Source: Allonocardiopsis opalescens
GTDB lineage: Bacteria; Actinomycetota; Actinomycetes; Streptosporangiales; Streptosporangiaceae
Length of the DNA stretch: 64,000 nucleotides
Direction: 5' to 3'
NCBI RefSeq assembly: GCF_003002095.1
Contig: NZ_PVZC01000003.1
Coordinates: 651,396 to 715,395 of the forward strand
The notes under the pieces are model-generated. The model saw only the letters and a list, made by a program, of their open reading frames with translations. It made no database searches and was not told the DNA's origin. Every line of letters starts with the position of its first letter. The first letter of the stretch is position 1. Both the position numbers and the translations under genes were made by a program. Positions 55,651-63,940 of the stretch are shown one piece after another.

Positions 55651-56286
55651 GTGACGATACGCGTGGTGATCGTCGACGATCACCGGTTGTTCCGCAGCGG
55701 GGTGCGGGGAGAGCTGGGCGACAGCGTCGAAGTGGTCGGCGAGGCCGGCGACGTCGACAGCGCCGTCGCCGCCATCCGCGAACTCCGCCCCGACCTCGTA
55801 CTGCTCGACGTCCACCTGCCGGGCGGCGGCGGCATCGAGGTGCTGCGCAGGGTCCTCACCCAGCAGCCCGACGTCCGCTTCCTCGCGCTGTCGGTCTCCG
55901 ACTCCGCCGAGGACGTCATCGGGGTGGTGCGCGGCGGCGCCCGCGGCTACGTCACCAAGACCATCTCCGGCGCCGAACTCACCGACGCGATCGCCCGCGT
56001 CGCCGACGGCGACGCCGTGTTCTCCCCCCGGCTGGCCGGCTTCGTGCTGGACGCCTTCGCCGCCACCGACGCCCCGCCCGTCGACCCCGACCTCGACCGC
56101 CTCACCCAGCGCGAGCGCGAGGTGCTGCGGCTGATCGCCCGCGGCTACGCCTACAAGGAGATCGCCAAGGAGCTGTTCATCTCGATCAAGACGGTCGAGA
56201 CCCACGTCTCCTCGGTGCTGCGCAAACTCCAGCTGTCCAACCGGCACGAGCTGTCGCGCTGGGCCACCGCCCGCCGCCTGGTCTGA
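55651..56286 (+). CDS. NarL/LuxR-type response regulator
   Basis: A 211-residue response regulator. The receiver domain has VVIVDDH (acidic pair) and phospho-acceptor Asp in LVLLDVHLPGG (about residue 53). The C-terminal LuxR HTH is LTQREREVLRLIARGYAYKEIAKELFISIKTVETHVSSVLRKL. It is the partner of the upstream PspC-kinase and probably controls the divergent PspC operon. GTG 55651 has GGGG about 8 nt upstream; TATCGT (55606-55611) is a likely -10. Confidence 0.93.
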   Translation: MTIRVVIVDDHRLFRSGVRGELGDSVEVVGEAGDVDSAVAAIRELRPDLVLLDVHLPGGGGIEVLRRVLTQQPDVRFLALSVSDSAEDVIGVVRGGARGYVTKTISGAELTDAIARVADGDAVFSPRLAGFVLDAFAATDAPPVDPDLDRLTQREREVLRLIARGYAYKEIAKELFISIKTVETHVSSVLRKLQLSNRHELSRWATARRLV

Positions 56287-56297
56287 GCTTCCGGGCC

Positions 56298-57353
56298 TCA
56301 GCCCGGGGCGCCGCCGCCGGGCTCGCCGCGCAGCCGCTCCTCGTCCGGCGCCCACACGAGCGTGCCGAAGACGGGGGTGTTGGAGTCCGCGGGGTCGTCG
56401 GGCGGAGGGTCGTCGGGGCGCAGGGCTCGGGTGGAGCCGGGGCCTTCGGCCGGGACGTCGTCGGGCCGCAAGTCGTCGGGCCGCAATGCGCGCGTGGAGC
56501 CGGGGCCTTCGGCCGGAGGGGCGTCAGGGCGCAGGGCACGGGTGGAGCCGGGGCCCTCGGCCGCCGGAGCGGGGGGCTCGGGGGCCGCTGCCGCGGGCGC
56601 GGCTTCCTCTGGTGCCGCCGCCTCGGGTGCGGGCGGACGCAGCATCGCGGTGCGCTCAGGAGCCGCCTCGACCGCCTCGGCGGCCGCCTCCGGCGGCTCG
56701 GGGGCCGCGCTCAGCCGGGGCGGCGCCTGCTGCGGGCCGTAGCGCGGCGGCACCAGCACGAAGGTCATCCCGCCGAAGGTGACGTAGTCGCCCGGCTGCA
56801 CCGGCGCGGAGTGGATCAGCCGCTGGCCGTTGATGTGGGTGCCGTTCATCGACCCGAGATCGATCAGCATCCACTGGTCGTCCTCGTAGCGCAGCTCGGC
56901 GTGGCGCCGCGACACCTTCCCGTCCAGGAGGGTGAGGTCGCTGCCGGGCGAACGGCCGATCTTGATGACGTCGCGGGTGCCGGGGCGCGGCAGCATCAGC
57001 TGCGGGATGGGGCGCGGCGCGTGCGGATGGCGCTGTCTGACCATGCCGGGCGGCCCGAACGGCGGCCCCGAGGGGCCCATCCGGTACGGGGGCGGGCGCA
57101 GCTGGGTGGCGTGCGGCGGCACCGCCCGCCCGCCCGGGCGCAGCGGCGGCAGATCGCGGATCAGCTCGCCCAGCTCGCGGCGGCTCTGCGCCGTCAGCGC
57201 CGCCTCCATCCGCTCGACGAAGTCCGCCTGCGACAGACGGCCCTGGACACAGTGCTCTCGGAGCAGGTCGACGATGTAGTCGCGCTCCCGATCGGACGGG
57301 CGGTAGATCCCCTCGTCGTGCGGCACCGGTGTCCCCATGGGATGAATTGTCAT
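56298..57353 (-). CDS. DUF1707-FHA domain protein with C-terminal STRALRPD repeats
   Basis: A 351-residue protein. DUF1707 occupies about residues 16-70 (YRPSDRERDYIVDLLREHCVQGRLSQADFVERMEAALTAQ). A Pro-rich linker follows, then an FHA domain at about 125-210 with IGRSPGSDLTL, KVSRRHAEL and LGSMNGTHING (phosphothreonine-binding residues intact). The C-terminal ~140 residues are Ala/Pro/Glu-rich and contain three copies of AEGPGSTRALRPD, each with a Ser-Thr pair next to Arg. These could be kinase target sites. It is convergent with the response regulator. Confidence 0.88.
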   Translation of the reverse strand: MTIHPMGTPVPHDEGIYRPSDRERDYIVDLLREHCVQGRLSQADFVERMEAALTAQSRRELGELIRDLPPLRPGGRAVPPHATQLRPPPYRMGPSGPPFGPPGMVRQRHPHAPRPIPQLMLPRPGTRDVIKIGRSPGSDLTLLDGKVSRRHAELRYEDDQWMLIDLGSMNGTHINGQRLIHSAPVQPGDYVTFGGMTFVLVPPRYGPQQAPPRLSAAPEPPEAAAEAVEAAPERTAMLRPPAPEAAAPEEAAPAAAAPEPPAPAAEGPGSTRALRPDAPPAEGPGSTRALRPDDLRPDDVPAEGPGSTRALRPDDPPPDDPADSNTPVFGTLVWAPDEERLRGEPGGGAPG

Positions 57354-57555
57354 TGCTCGCGGCCCCGGGTGTCCAGAAATGTCGTCAAGCGATCACGGCA
57401 TCCGCCGCCCCTGAACCGCTCCTCCGTCACCATGCCCCTACGACGATAGACGGCGTGTCATCCGTTCCCTGCACGCCGCCGCGGCGCGTCACAGCGGGTC
57501 GGGGCGGCGGTCACAGGATTCCCGTGCCTGTAGGGGTTGCGGGGCGGCCAGCACT

Positions 57556-58416
57556 TCACAGCGTTCCGGCGCCCAGCCACGACAGGGCGCGGGCGAGGCG
57601 GGTCCTGGCCCCGGCCGGGAGGAGGGACGCGGCGGCGGCCAGCCGGGCGTCCGCGCCGACCAGGTAGCGGGCCCGGGGGCGGGGCGCCGCGAGGGCGTCC
57701 AGCACGACCCGCACCACGGCGGTGGGGCGCAGGGCCGGTTCCGGCCCGGGCAGGCGGGGGCGGCGCGCCCGCAGCGCCCGGCCGTACCGGCGCCGGGCCT
57801 CGGCGGGCAGCCGGGCCGACAGCGCGGCGGCGGCCGTCCGCCACGACGTCCAGATGCCGGTGTCCACCACGCCCGGCTCGACCAGCGAGACGGCGACGCC
57901 CGTGCCGGACAGCTCGGCGCGCAGCGCGTCGGCGAGGGCGGCCAGCGCCGCCTTGCTCGCGGAGTACGGGCCCGCGACCGGCAGCGCGAGCCGGCCGGCC
58001 ACCGAACCCACCAGCACGATCCGGCCGCGCCCCGCCCGCAGCGCGGGCAGCAGCGCCGCCGCCAGGGCCAGCGGCCCGACCGCGTTCACCTCGAGCTGGC
58101 GGCGCAGGTCCGCGGGATCGGCGTACTCCAGCGGCGCCGGAACCGCCACGCCCGCCACGCTCACCAGCGCGTGCAGCGGCCCGGCCGCCGCGAGCTCCGC
58201 GGCGACGGCCGCCACGGCCGCGCCGTCGGCGAGGTCCAGCCGGACCGCGCGGCCGCGTGCGCCCAGGGCCGCGTCCAGCGCGCGGGCGTCCTCGGCGCGG
58301 CGCACCGCCGCGTACACGTACCAGCCGCGGCGGGCCAGCACCAGCGCGGTGATCCGGCCGATCCCGCTGGACGCGCCGGTCACCAGCGCCGACCTGCGCC
58401 CGGCTGGTGCGGGCAT
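57556..58416 (-). CDS. SDR-family oxidoreductase
   Basis: A 286-residue classical SDR: TGASSGIG (residues 13-20), NAVGPLALAAALLPALR, VLVGSVAGRLALP with the catalytic Ser, and YSASKAALAAL with Tyr and Lys. A ~50-residue Arg/Ala-rich C-terminal extension follows. The PGVVDTGIW motif supports the group acting on lipophilic or steroid-like substrates. The substrate is unknown. Monocistronic; its start is 70 nt downstream of the nucleoside hydrolase stop on the same strand. Confidence 0.85.
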   Translation of the reverse strand: MPAPAGRRSALVTGASSGIGRITALVLARRGWYVYAAVRRAEDARALDAALGARGRAVRLDLADGAAVAAVAAELAAAGPLHALVSVAGVAVPAPLEYADPADLRRQLEVNAVGPLALAAALLPALRAGRGRIVLVGSVAGRLALPVAGPYSASKAALAALADALRAELSGTGVAVSLVEPGVVDTGIWTSWRTAAAALSARLPAEARRRYGRALRARRPRLPGPEPALRPTAVVRVVLDALAAPRPRARYLVGADARLAAAASLLPAGARTRLARALSWLGAGTL

Positions 58417-58486
58417 CGGGGCTCCCCTCGTCGCGGACCGTGCGGCCGGGCCACTGCCCGGCGCACGGGGAGCGCATCCGTGCGGC

Positions 58487-59443
58487 TCAGCCGCGCAGTG
58501 CCGTCATCAGCCGGTCCAGGAACCACGGTACGTCGGTGTGGGTGACGACCTTCACCGGCGGCGCCGTGATGGAGGTGCCGGGGTCGGAGCGCAGGTCGGC
58601 GACTGTCATGCCCCGGGTGTAGCCGCCGCGCAGCTCCACCCGCACCTGCGTTTCCACGGTGGTCGCCAGCTCCGGGCGCAGCAGCACGGCCGCCGCGAGC
58701 GGATCGTGCATGGCGCAGCCGCGGCGGCCGAGCAGACCGGTGTAGAAGTCGACGTAGTACTCAAGGAACCGCGACGTGAGCCGGGCCCGGTCGCCCGGCA
58801 GCCCGGCCAGCTCCTGGAGCCACGGGTGCTCGGCGATCGCGCGCAGGGTGGCGTCCAGCGGCACGAGGGTGAGGTCGAAGCCCGCCGCCAGCACCAGGTC
58901 GGCGGCCTCGGGGTCGTGCCAGACGTTCGCCTCGCCGTAGGGGCTGATGTTGCCGGGCACGCTGATCGCCCCGCCCATGACCACCACCCGCCGCAGCAGC
59001 GCGGGCAGCCGCGGCTCCAGCTGGAGGGCGAGCGCCACATTGGTGAGCGGCCCCAGCGCCAGCAGATCGTAGGCCCCCGGCTCCGCGCGGGCCAGCCGCA
59101 CCATCTGCTCGGCGGCCGAGACGTCGACGGCGCCGCGCACCGGCGCGCCCACCGGCGGCTCCAGCGCCCACGGCACCTCGATGTCGCCCATGCCGTTGCC
59201 GCCGTGCACGTAGTCCGACACGTGCAGCGGCTGCGCGAGCGGCAGCGCGGCGCCGTGCGCCACCGGCACCTCCGATCGGCCGACGAACTCCATCAGGCCC
59301 AGGGCGTTGCGGGTGGCGATCTCGGCGGTGGCGTTGCCGTGCACGGTGCCCACGGCCGCGATCTCCACCCCCGGCTGCGCGGCCAGGTAGAACACCGCCA
59401 CCGCGTCGTCGATGCCCGGGTCGGTGTCCAGGATGATCCGCAT
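58487..59443 (-). CDS. nucleoside hydrolase (inosine-uridine preferring type)
   Basis: A 318-residue enzyme of the IU-nucleoside hydrolase family. The Ca2+-binding DTDPGIDDA cluster is at residues 6-14 of ATG 59443. It has GPLTNVALALQLEP, VVMGGAISVPGNISPYGEANVWHDPEAA and HDPLAA with the third Asp. It hydrolyses the N-glycosidic bond of ribonucleosides for purine/pyrimidine salvage. GGGGG lies about 6 nt before the ATG. The 433-nt region upstream contains the DnaA-box-like repeats. Confidence 0.92.
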   Translation of the reverse strand: MRIILDTDPGIDDAVAVFYLAAQPGVEIAAVGTVHGNATAEIATRNALGLMEFVGRSEVPVAHGAALPLAQPLHVSDYVHGGNGMGDIEVPWALEPPVGAPVRGAVDVSAAEQMVRLARAEPGAYDLLALGPLTNVALALQLEPRLPALLRRVVVMGGAISVPGNISPYGEANVWHDPEAADLVLAAGFDLTLVPLDATLRAIAEHPWLQELAGLPGDRARLTSRFLEYYVDFYTGLLGRRGCAMHDPLAAAVLLRPELATTVETQVRVELRGGYTRGMTVADLRSDPGTSITAPPVKVVTHTDVPWFLDRLMTALRG

Positions 59444-59876
59444 CGCAACCCCCACGTCCGTCGCCCCGATCGGCCCCGGGGAACGCTACCAGCGAGCGGG
59501 CGGGTACGCCGGGCCGCCGGAAGGGCGCCCAGAGCGCGGGTGGTCTGCCCGTGCGGAGGCGGGCACGGCGTGCCCGCGCGGCTGCGCGAGGGGGCACTTC
59601 GGGCGCGGAAGGCGCGGGCCGTCGGGTGGGGCCCCCCGATTTCCATTCTTCCGCGCTCCCCGGCCGCGATGGAGCGGGCGGCCGGGATCTGTGGACAGCG
59701 GGCCGGGCGGCCGGGATCTTGTCCACAGGGTGGTGGACAAGGCTTGCGCGACCGGGCGGGGAGCGCGCCGAGGGCTGTGCCCGACCGAAGGCTCCCGGCC
59801 ACCGGCGCACCCGGAGGCCGCCGCGCGGTTGCGGGCGGCGCGGCCCGGGCCGCCCGCACAGATGCGCCGCCGCCGC
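59444..59876. other. gene-free interval with DnaA-box-like repeats
   Basis: A 433-nt spacer between two minus-strand genes. The direct repeat GGGCGGCCGGGATCT (59676-59690 and 59705-59719) is followed in each case by a DnaA-box-like sequence: TGTGGACAG (59690-59698, reverse of CTGTCCACA) and TTGTCCACA (59719-59727). CTTGTCCAC (59718-59726) also pairs perfectly with GTGGACAAG (59733-59741) over a 6-nt loop. The hairpin could instead be the terminator of the deacetylase gene. No convincing ORF is present. Confidence 0.5.
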
Positions 59877-60596
59877 TCAAGCCGTGCTGATCACCTGGAA
59901 CAGCTCCGCGTAGCGGCCCTCGGGGAGGCCGTGGTCGCGGGCGTTCGCGGCCAGGTACTCGGTGATCATGGCGGTGAGGCCGTCGGGATCGGTCATCTGG
60001 CTCTGGTGCGCGCGCAGTGCCGCGAGCTTCGCGGGCAGGGTGTCGGTCACGTCGGAGGCGTGGTTCGCCTCCGGGCCCCCGCTGAGCCACATCTCCCGCA
60101 CCGTCCACTCCGCCAGCCCCTCCTCGGCGAGCAGTTCCGGATGGGCGAAGGGGTTGCGGGCGTCGGGGTAGACGGCGTCGATCGCGGCCGCGCCGACGGC
60201 CCGGTGGTCGGGGTGGCTCGGCGCGATGAACGCGTAGTTGCGGTCCGGGCTGTGGGTCAGCACCCTGTCGGGCCGCACCTGGCGGATCACCCGGGCGAGG
60301 TCCCTGCGCAGCCCGATCGTCGGTTCGACGGTGCCGTCCCGGTAGCCCAGGAAGCGCAGGTCGGTGACGCCCGCCTGCGCCGCGGCCGCGGTCTGCTCGG
60401 CCCGGCGGATGCCGGGGATGTCCGCACGGGGCACGTCGGGGTCGAAACCGCCCGCGTCGCCGTCGGTGACCAGCAGGTAGGTGACCGCGATCCCCTCCCG
60501 CGTCCAGCGCGCGACCGTGCCCGCCGAGGCGAAGTCGGCGTCGTCGGGGTGGGCCGCGATGACCAGCACACGTTCCACTTCGGCGTCAGGAAGCAT
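59877..60596 (-). CDS. PIG-L family deacetylase
   Basis: A 239-residue zinc-dependent deacetylase with AAHPDDADFASAGTVARW (His, Asp-Asp of the Zn site, about residues 14-31) and APSHPDHRAVG with the third His. It belongs to the LmbE/MshB/GlcNAc-PI deacetylase family. It might act in mycothiol or another GlcNAc-containing pathway; MshB or Mca identity cannot be claimed from sequence. It is divergent from the small membrane protein gene. Confidence 0.9.
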   Translation of the reverse strand: MLPDAEVERVLVIAAHPDDADFASAGTVARWTREGIAVTYLLVTDGDAGGFDPDVPRADIPGIRRAEQTAAAAQAGVTDLRFLGYRDGTVEPTIGLRRDLARVIRQVRPDRVLTHSPDRNYAFIAPSHPDHRAVGAAAIDAVYPDARNPFAHPELLAEEGLAEWTVREMWLSGGPEANHASDVTDTLPAKLAALRAHQSQMTDPDGLTAMITEYLAANARDHGLPEGRYAELFQVISTA

Positions 60597-60749
60597 TGCC
60601 GGAGCCTATCCGCCGGCCCCGGTACGATGCGGGCCGGGGCGGCACGGATACGCCCCCACCGCGCCCGGCGGCGGACGGCGTGGTCACATGGGGTGCGTAC
60701 CCGGCCGACGCCGCCCGCGCCGCCCGCGAGGAGTTCAGGAGCCCGTCAC

Positions 60750-61124
60750 GTGTTCGACGTCGTGATCATCGCCTGCGTCACGGCCGTACTGGCCTGGGCG
60801 GCCTTCGCCGCCGTCCGGCTCGCCCTGCTGCTGCGCTCGGGCCGCTACACCGGCACCTCCCAGCTCCTCGGCCCCGGCTTCGTGCCCGGCTGCTTCGGCG
60901 CCGCCGTGGTCGGCGCGCTGGCCGCGCTGCTGGCCACCGGCGCCGGGCCCGACGCCCGCACGGTCGCGGTCGCCGCCCTGATCGGCACCGCGGCCGGGAT
61001 CCTCACCCGCGCCGCCGTCGCCTTCACCCCCCGCGCCCAGGCGGCGGGCGTCCGCCTCGGCTACCTGCTCCCGCTCGGCCTCGCCCTGGCCGGCGGCCTG
61101 GCCGCCGCCCCGATCGTCGCCTGA
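60750..61124 (+). CDS. small multi-pass membrane protein
   Basis: A 124-residue hydrophobic protein with three or four transmembrane helices (about residues 2-25, 42-62, 66-85 and 100-120). GTG 60750 has AGGAG 8 nt upstream. No conserved motif is recognised. It is 50 nt before pcrA in the same direction, but pcrA appears to have its own leaderless promoter. Confidence 0.65.
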   Translation: MFDVVIIACVTAVLAWAAFAAVRLALLLRSGRYTGTSQLLGPGFVPGCFGAAVVGALAALLATGAGPDARTVAVAALIGTAAGILTRAAVAFTPRAQAAGVRLGYLLPLGLALAGGLAAAPIVA

Positions 61125-61174
61125 GGCGACCGACCCACGGCCCGGTGACCCCGCGCCCGGCTACGCTGGCTCGG

Positions 61175-63469
61175 GTGGCGACTCATCCAACGCACCCCCT
61201 CCTGGACGGCCTGAACGACCAGCAGCGCGCGGCCGTGCTGCACTCCGGCGGCCCCCTGCTCATCGTGGCGGGCGCGGGCTCCGGCAAGACCCGCGTGCTC
61301 ACCCACCGCATCGCGCACCTCATCGCCGAACGCGGTGTGCGGCCTGGGGAGATCCTGGCGATCACGTTCACGAACAAGGCGGCGGGGGAGATGAAAGAGC
61401 GCGTCGAGGCGCTGACCGGCTCGCGCGCCGCCGCCTCGATGTGGGTGATGACCTTCCACTCCGCCTGCGTGCGCATCCTGCGGCGCGAGGGGAGCCGGCT
61501 CGGCTACCCGAGCGGCTTCTCCATCTACGACCAGACCGACTCCCAGCGGCTGATGGCCCTGGTCTGCCGCGAACTGGACCTCGACCCCAAGCGGTACCCG
61601 CCGAAGAGCTTCTCCCACCAGGTGTCCAACCTCAAGAACGAGCTGATCGACTACGACAGCTTCGCGGAGCGGGCCGGCACGGAGCAGGAGAAGCGGCTGT
61701 CGGAGGCGTACACCCTCTACCAGCGCAGGCTGCACGAGGCCGGCGCGATGGACTTCGACGACCTGATCATGCTGACGGTCAACCTGCTCCAGCTCTATCC
61801 CGACGTGGCCGAGCACTACCACCGCAGGTTCCGGCACGTCCTCGTCGACGAGTACCAGGACACCAACCACGCCCAGTACGAACTCGTCCGGGAGCTGGTC
61901 GGCCGCGGCGGCCCCGGCGGGGTGCCGCCGGCCGAGCTGTGCGTCGTCGGCGACGCCGACCAGTCCATCTACGCCTTCCGGGGCGCCACGATCCGCAACA
62001 TCCTGGAGTTCGAGCGCGACTACCCGCAGGCCACCACCATCCTGCTGGAGCAGAACTACCGCTCCACCCAGACGATCCTGTCCGCCGCCAATGCCGTGAT
62101 CTCCCGCAACACCGAGCGCCGGGCCAAGAACCTCTGGTCCGACCAGGGCGGCGGCGTGCGCATCACCGGCTACGTCTCCGACAACGAGCACGACGAGGCC
62201 GACTTCGTCGCCCGCGAGGTCGACCGCCTCACCGACGAAGGCAGCTGCGAGCCCGGCGACGTCGCGGTCTTCTACCGCACCAACGCGCAGTCCCGCGTCT
62301 TCGAGGACGTGTTCATCCGGGTCGGCCTGCCCTACAAGGTCGTCGGCGGCGTGCGCTTCTACGAGCGCAAGGAGATCCGCGACATGATCGCGTACCTGCG
62401 CGTGCTGGCGAACCCGGCCGACACCGTCAGCCTGCGGCGGGTGCTGAACGTCCCCAAGCGCGGCATCGGCGACCGCGCCGAGGCGTGCGTGGAGCTGTTC
62501 GCCGCCCGGGAGCGCATCACCTTCATGGACGGCCTGCGGCGCGCCGCCGAGGCGCCCGGCATCGCCACCCGCTCGCTGAACGCCATCGCCGGATTCGTCG
62601 CGCTCATCGACGAGCTGCGCGAGCTGGTCCCCAGCTCCGCACCGGCCGAGGTGGTCGAGGCGGTACTCGACCGCAGCGGCTACCTCGCCGAGCTGGCCGC
62701 CTCCCGCGACCCCCAGGACGAGAGCAGGGTGGAGAACCTCCAGGAGTTCGTGGAGGTCGCACGCGAGTTCGAGGACCGCTGGATCTCCCTGGGCGCGGCG
62801 GCCGGCGAGACCGACGAGACGCGCGACGAAGACGACCTCGCCCCGGTGGGCGGCGACTCCGCCGTCGGGCGCCTGGTCGAGTTCCTGGAGCAGATCTCAC
62901 TGGTCGCCGACGCCGACTCCATCCCCGACGACGACGGCCGGGGCGGCGTGATCACCCTGATGACCCTGCACAGCGCGAAGGGCCTGGAGTTCCCGGTGGT
63001 CTTCCTCACCGGACTGGAGGACGGCGTCTTCCCGCACATGCGCACCCTCGGCGACCGCGCCGAACTGGAGGAGGAGCGGCGGCTGGCCTACGTCGGAATC
63101 ACCCGGGCCCGCGAGCGGTTGTACCTGAGCCGCGCCGCGATGCGCAGCGCCTGGGGGCAGCCGGCCTACAACCCCCCGTCGCGCTTCCTGGAGGAGGTGC
63201 CGTCGGAGCTGGTGCACTGGGAGCGCGCCGAACCGGTGCAGGCCCCGGCGCCGAGGTCGCTGGGACGCCCGTCGGCGGGTCCGCGCCTGCGGGGCGGCGA
63301 GGTGCCGAGCCTTTCGGTGGGCGACAAGGTCACCCACGACAGTTTCGGGATGGGCACGGTCACCCTCGTCGACGGAGTCGGCGACCGCACCAAGGCGCGC
63401 ATCGACTTCGGCGCCGACATCGGTGAGAAGGACTTCCTGGTGAAGTACGCGCCGATCGAGAAGCTCTGA
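61175..63469 (+). CDS. pcrA: ATP-dependent DNA helicase PcrA/UvrD
   Basis: A 764-residue SF1A helicase. It starts LLDGLNDQQRAAVLHSGGPLLIVAGAGSGKTRVLTHRI, with the Q motif and Walker A. It has VDEYQDTNHAQYEL (DExx box), QSIYAFRGA, LEQNYRS, VTLMTLHSAKGLEF-type motif V/VI and YVGITRARERLYL. The C-terminus ends with VGDKVTHDSFGMGTV and DFGADIGEK, the PcrA Tudor-like RNA-polymerase-binding region. It acts in nucleotide excision repair, R-loop removal and replication restart. TACGCT (61162-61167) ends 7 nt before GTG 61175, so the transcript is probably leaderless. Confidence 0.96.
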   Translation: MATHPTHPLLDGLNDQQRAAVLHSGGPLLIVAGAGSGKTRVLTHRIAHLIAERGVRPGEILAITFTNKAAGEMKERVEALTGSRAAASMWVMTFHSACVRILRREGSRLGYPSGFSIYDQTDSQRLMALVCRELDLDPKRYPPKSFSHQVSNLKNELIDYDSFAERAGTEQEKRLSEAYTLYQRRLHEAGAMDFDDLIMLTVNLLQLYPDVAEHYHRRFRHVLVDEYQDTNHAQYELVRELVGRGGPGGVPPAELCVVGDADQSIYAFRGATIRNILEFERDYPQATTILLEQNYRSTQTILSAANAVISRNTERRAKNLWSDQGGGVRITGYVSDNEHDEADFVAREVDRLTDEGSCEPGDVAVFYRTNAQSRVFEDVFIRVGLPYKVVGGVRFYERKEIRDMIAYLRVLANPADTVSLRRVLNVPKRGIGDRAEACVELFAARERITFMDGLRRAAEAPGIATRSLNAIAGFVALIDELRELVPSSAPAEVVEAVLDRSGYLAELAASRDPQDESRVENLQEFVEVAREFEDRWISLGAAAGETDETRDEDDLAPVGGDSAVGRLVEFLEQISLVADADSIPDDDGRGGVITLMTLHSAKGLEFPVVFLTGLEDGVFPHMRTLGDRAELEEERRLAYVGITRARERLYLSRAAMRSAWGQPAYNPPSRFLEEVPSELVHWERAEPVQAPAPRSLGRPSAGPRLRGGEVPSLSVGDKVTHDSFGMGTVTLVDGVGDRTKARIDFGADIGEKDFLVKYAPIEKL

Positions 63470-63828
63470 AGGGCGCGGCGGCACGGTGAATGGCGGCCGA
63501 ATCCGCACGGGCTCGTGCGGACCCGTCGGATCCGGCCGGAATCTGCCGGGAATGGTCATGAGCACTCCGGCCCGGCGCTAGAGTTATCAACGTTCCCAGG
63601 GAGACGGGCCGGTCCGCCGGACCTCCTCCGGGGAGCATCCGGTCCACACCGGACGGCCGGACCAAGTGGTCTCCGCCCGGTGCTAGGCTCGAAAAGCAGT
63701 CGGAAACGATCCCCGCTCCGGCGGGTACGAGCACCGACAAGCCCTACCAGGCAGGCGGATCGGGTGGTCACCACCACTCGAAACAGCCGGTAGAGTAGGG
63801 ACACCGCCTCGAACCGAAAGCGTCGAGT

Positions 63829-63857
63829 TTGACGCCGGAGGGGATGGGGGGTAAGTT
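63829..63857 (+). promoter_or_regulatory. rRNA operon promoter (best consensus)
   Basis: TTGACG (63829-63834), exactly 17 nt, and TAAGTT (63852-63857) give a strong sigma-A-type promoter about 60 nt upstream of the leader antitermination region. Confidence 0.65.
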
Positions 63858-63920
63858 AGCAGGGTTGCCCTGGAGGAAGGTTCCCGGTTCGGGGGCTGGA
63901 GTCCGGTGTGGTGGTTGTGT

Positions 63921-63940
63921 TTTGAGAACTCAACAGTGTG
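63921..63940 (+). promoter_or_regulatory. rRNA leader element (boxA-type antiterminator region)
   Basis: TTTGAGAACTCAACAGTGTG is characteristic of sequences preceding actinobacterial 16S rRNA genes, where Nus-dependent antitermination and RNase III processing signals occur. The 16S gene itself is not in the window. Confidence 0.65.
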
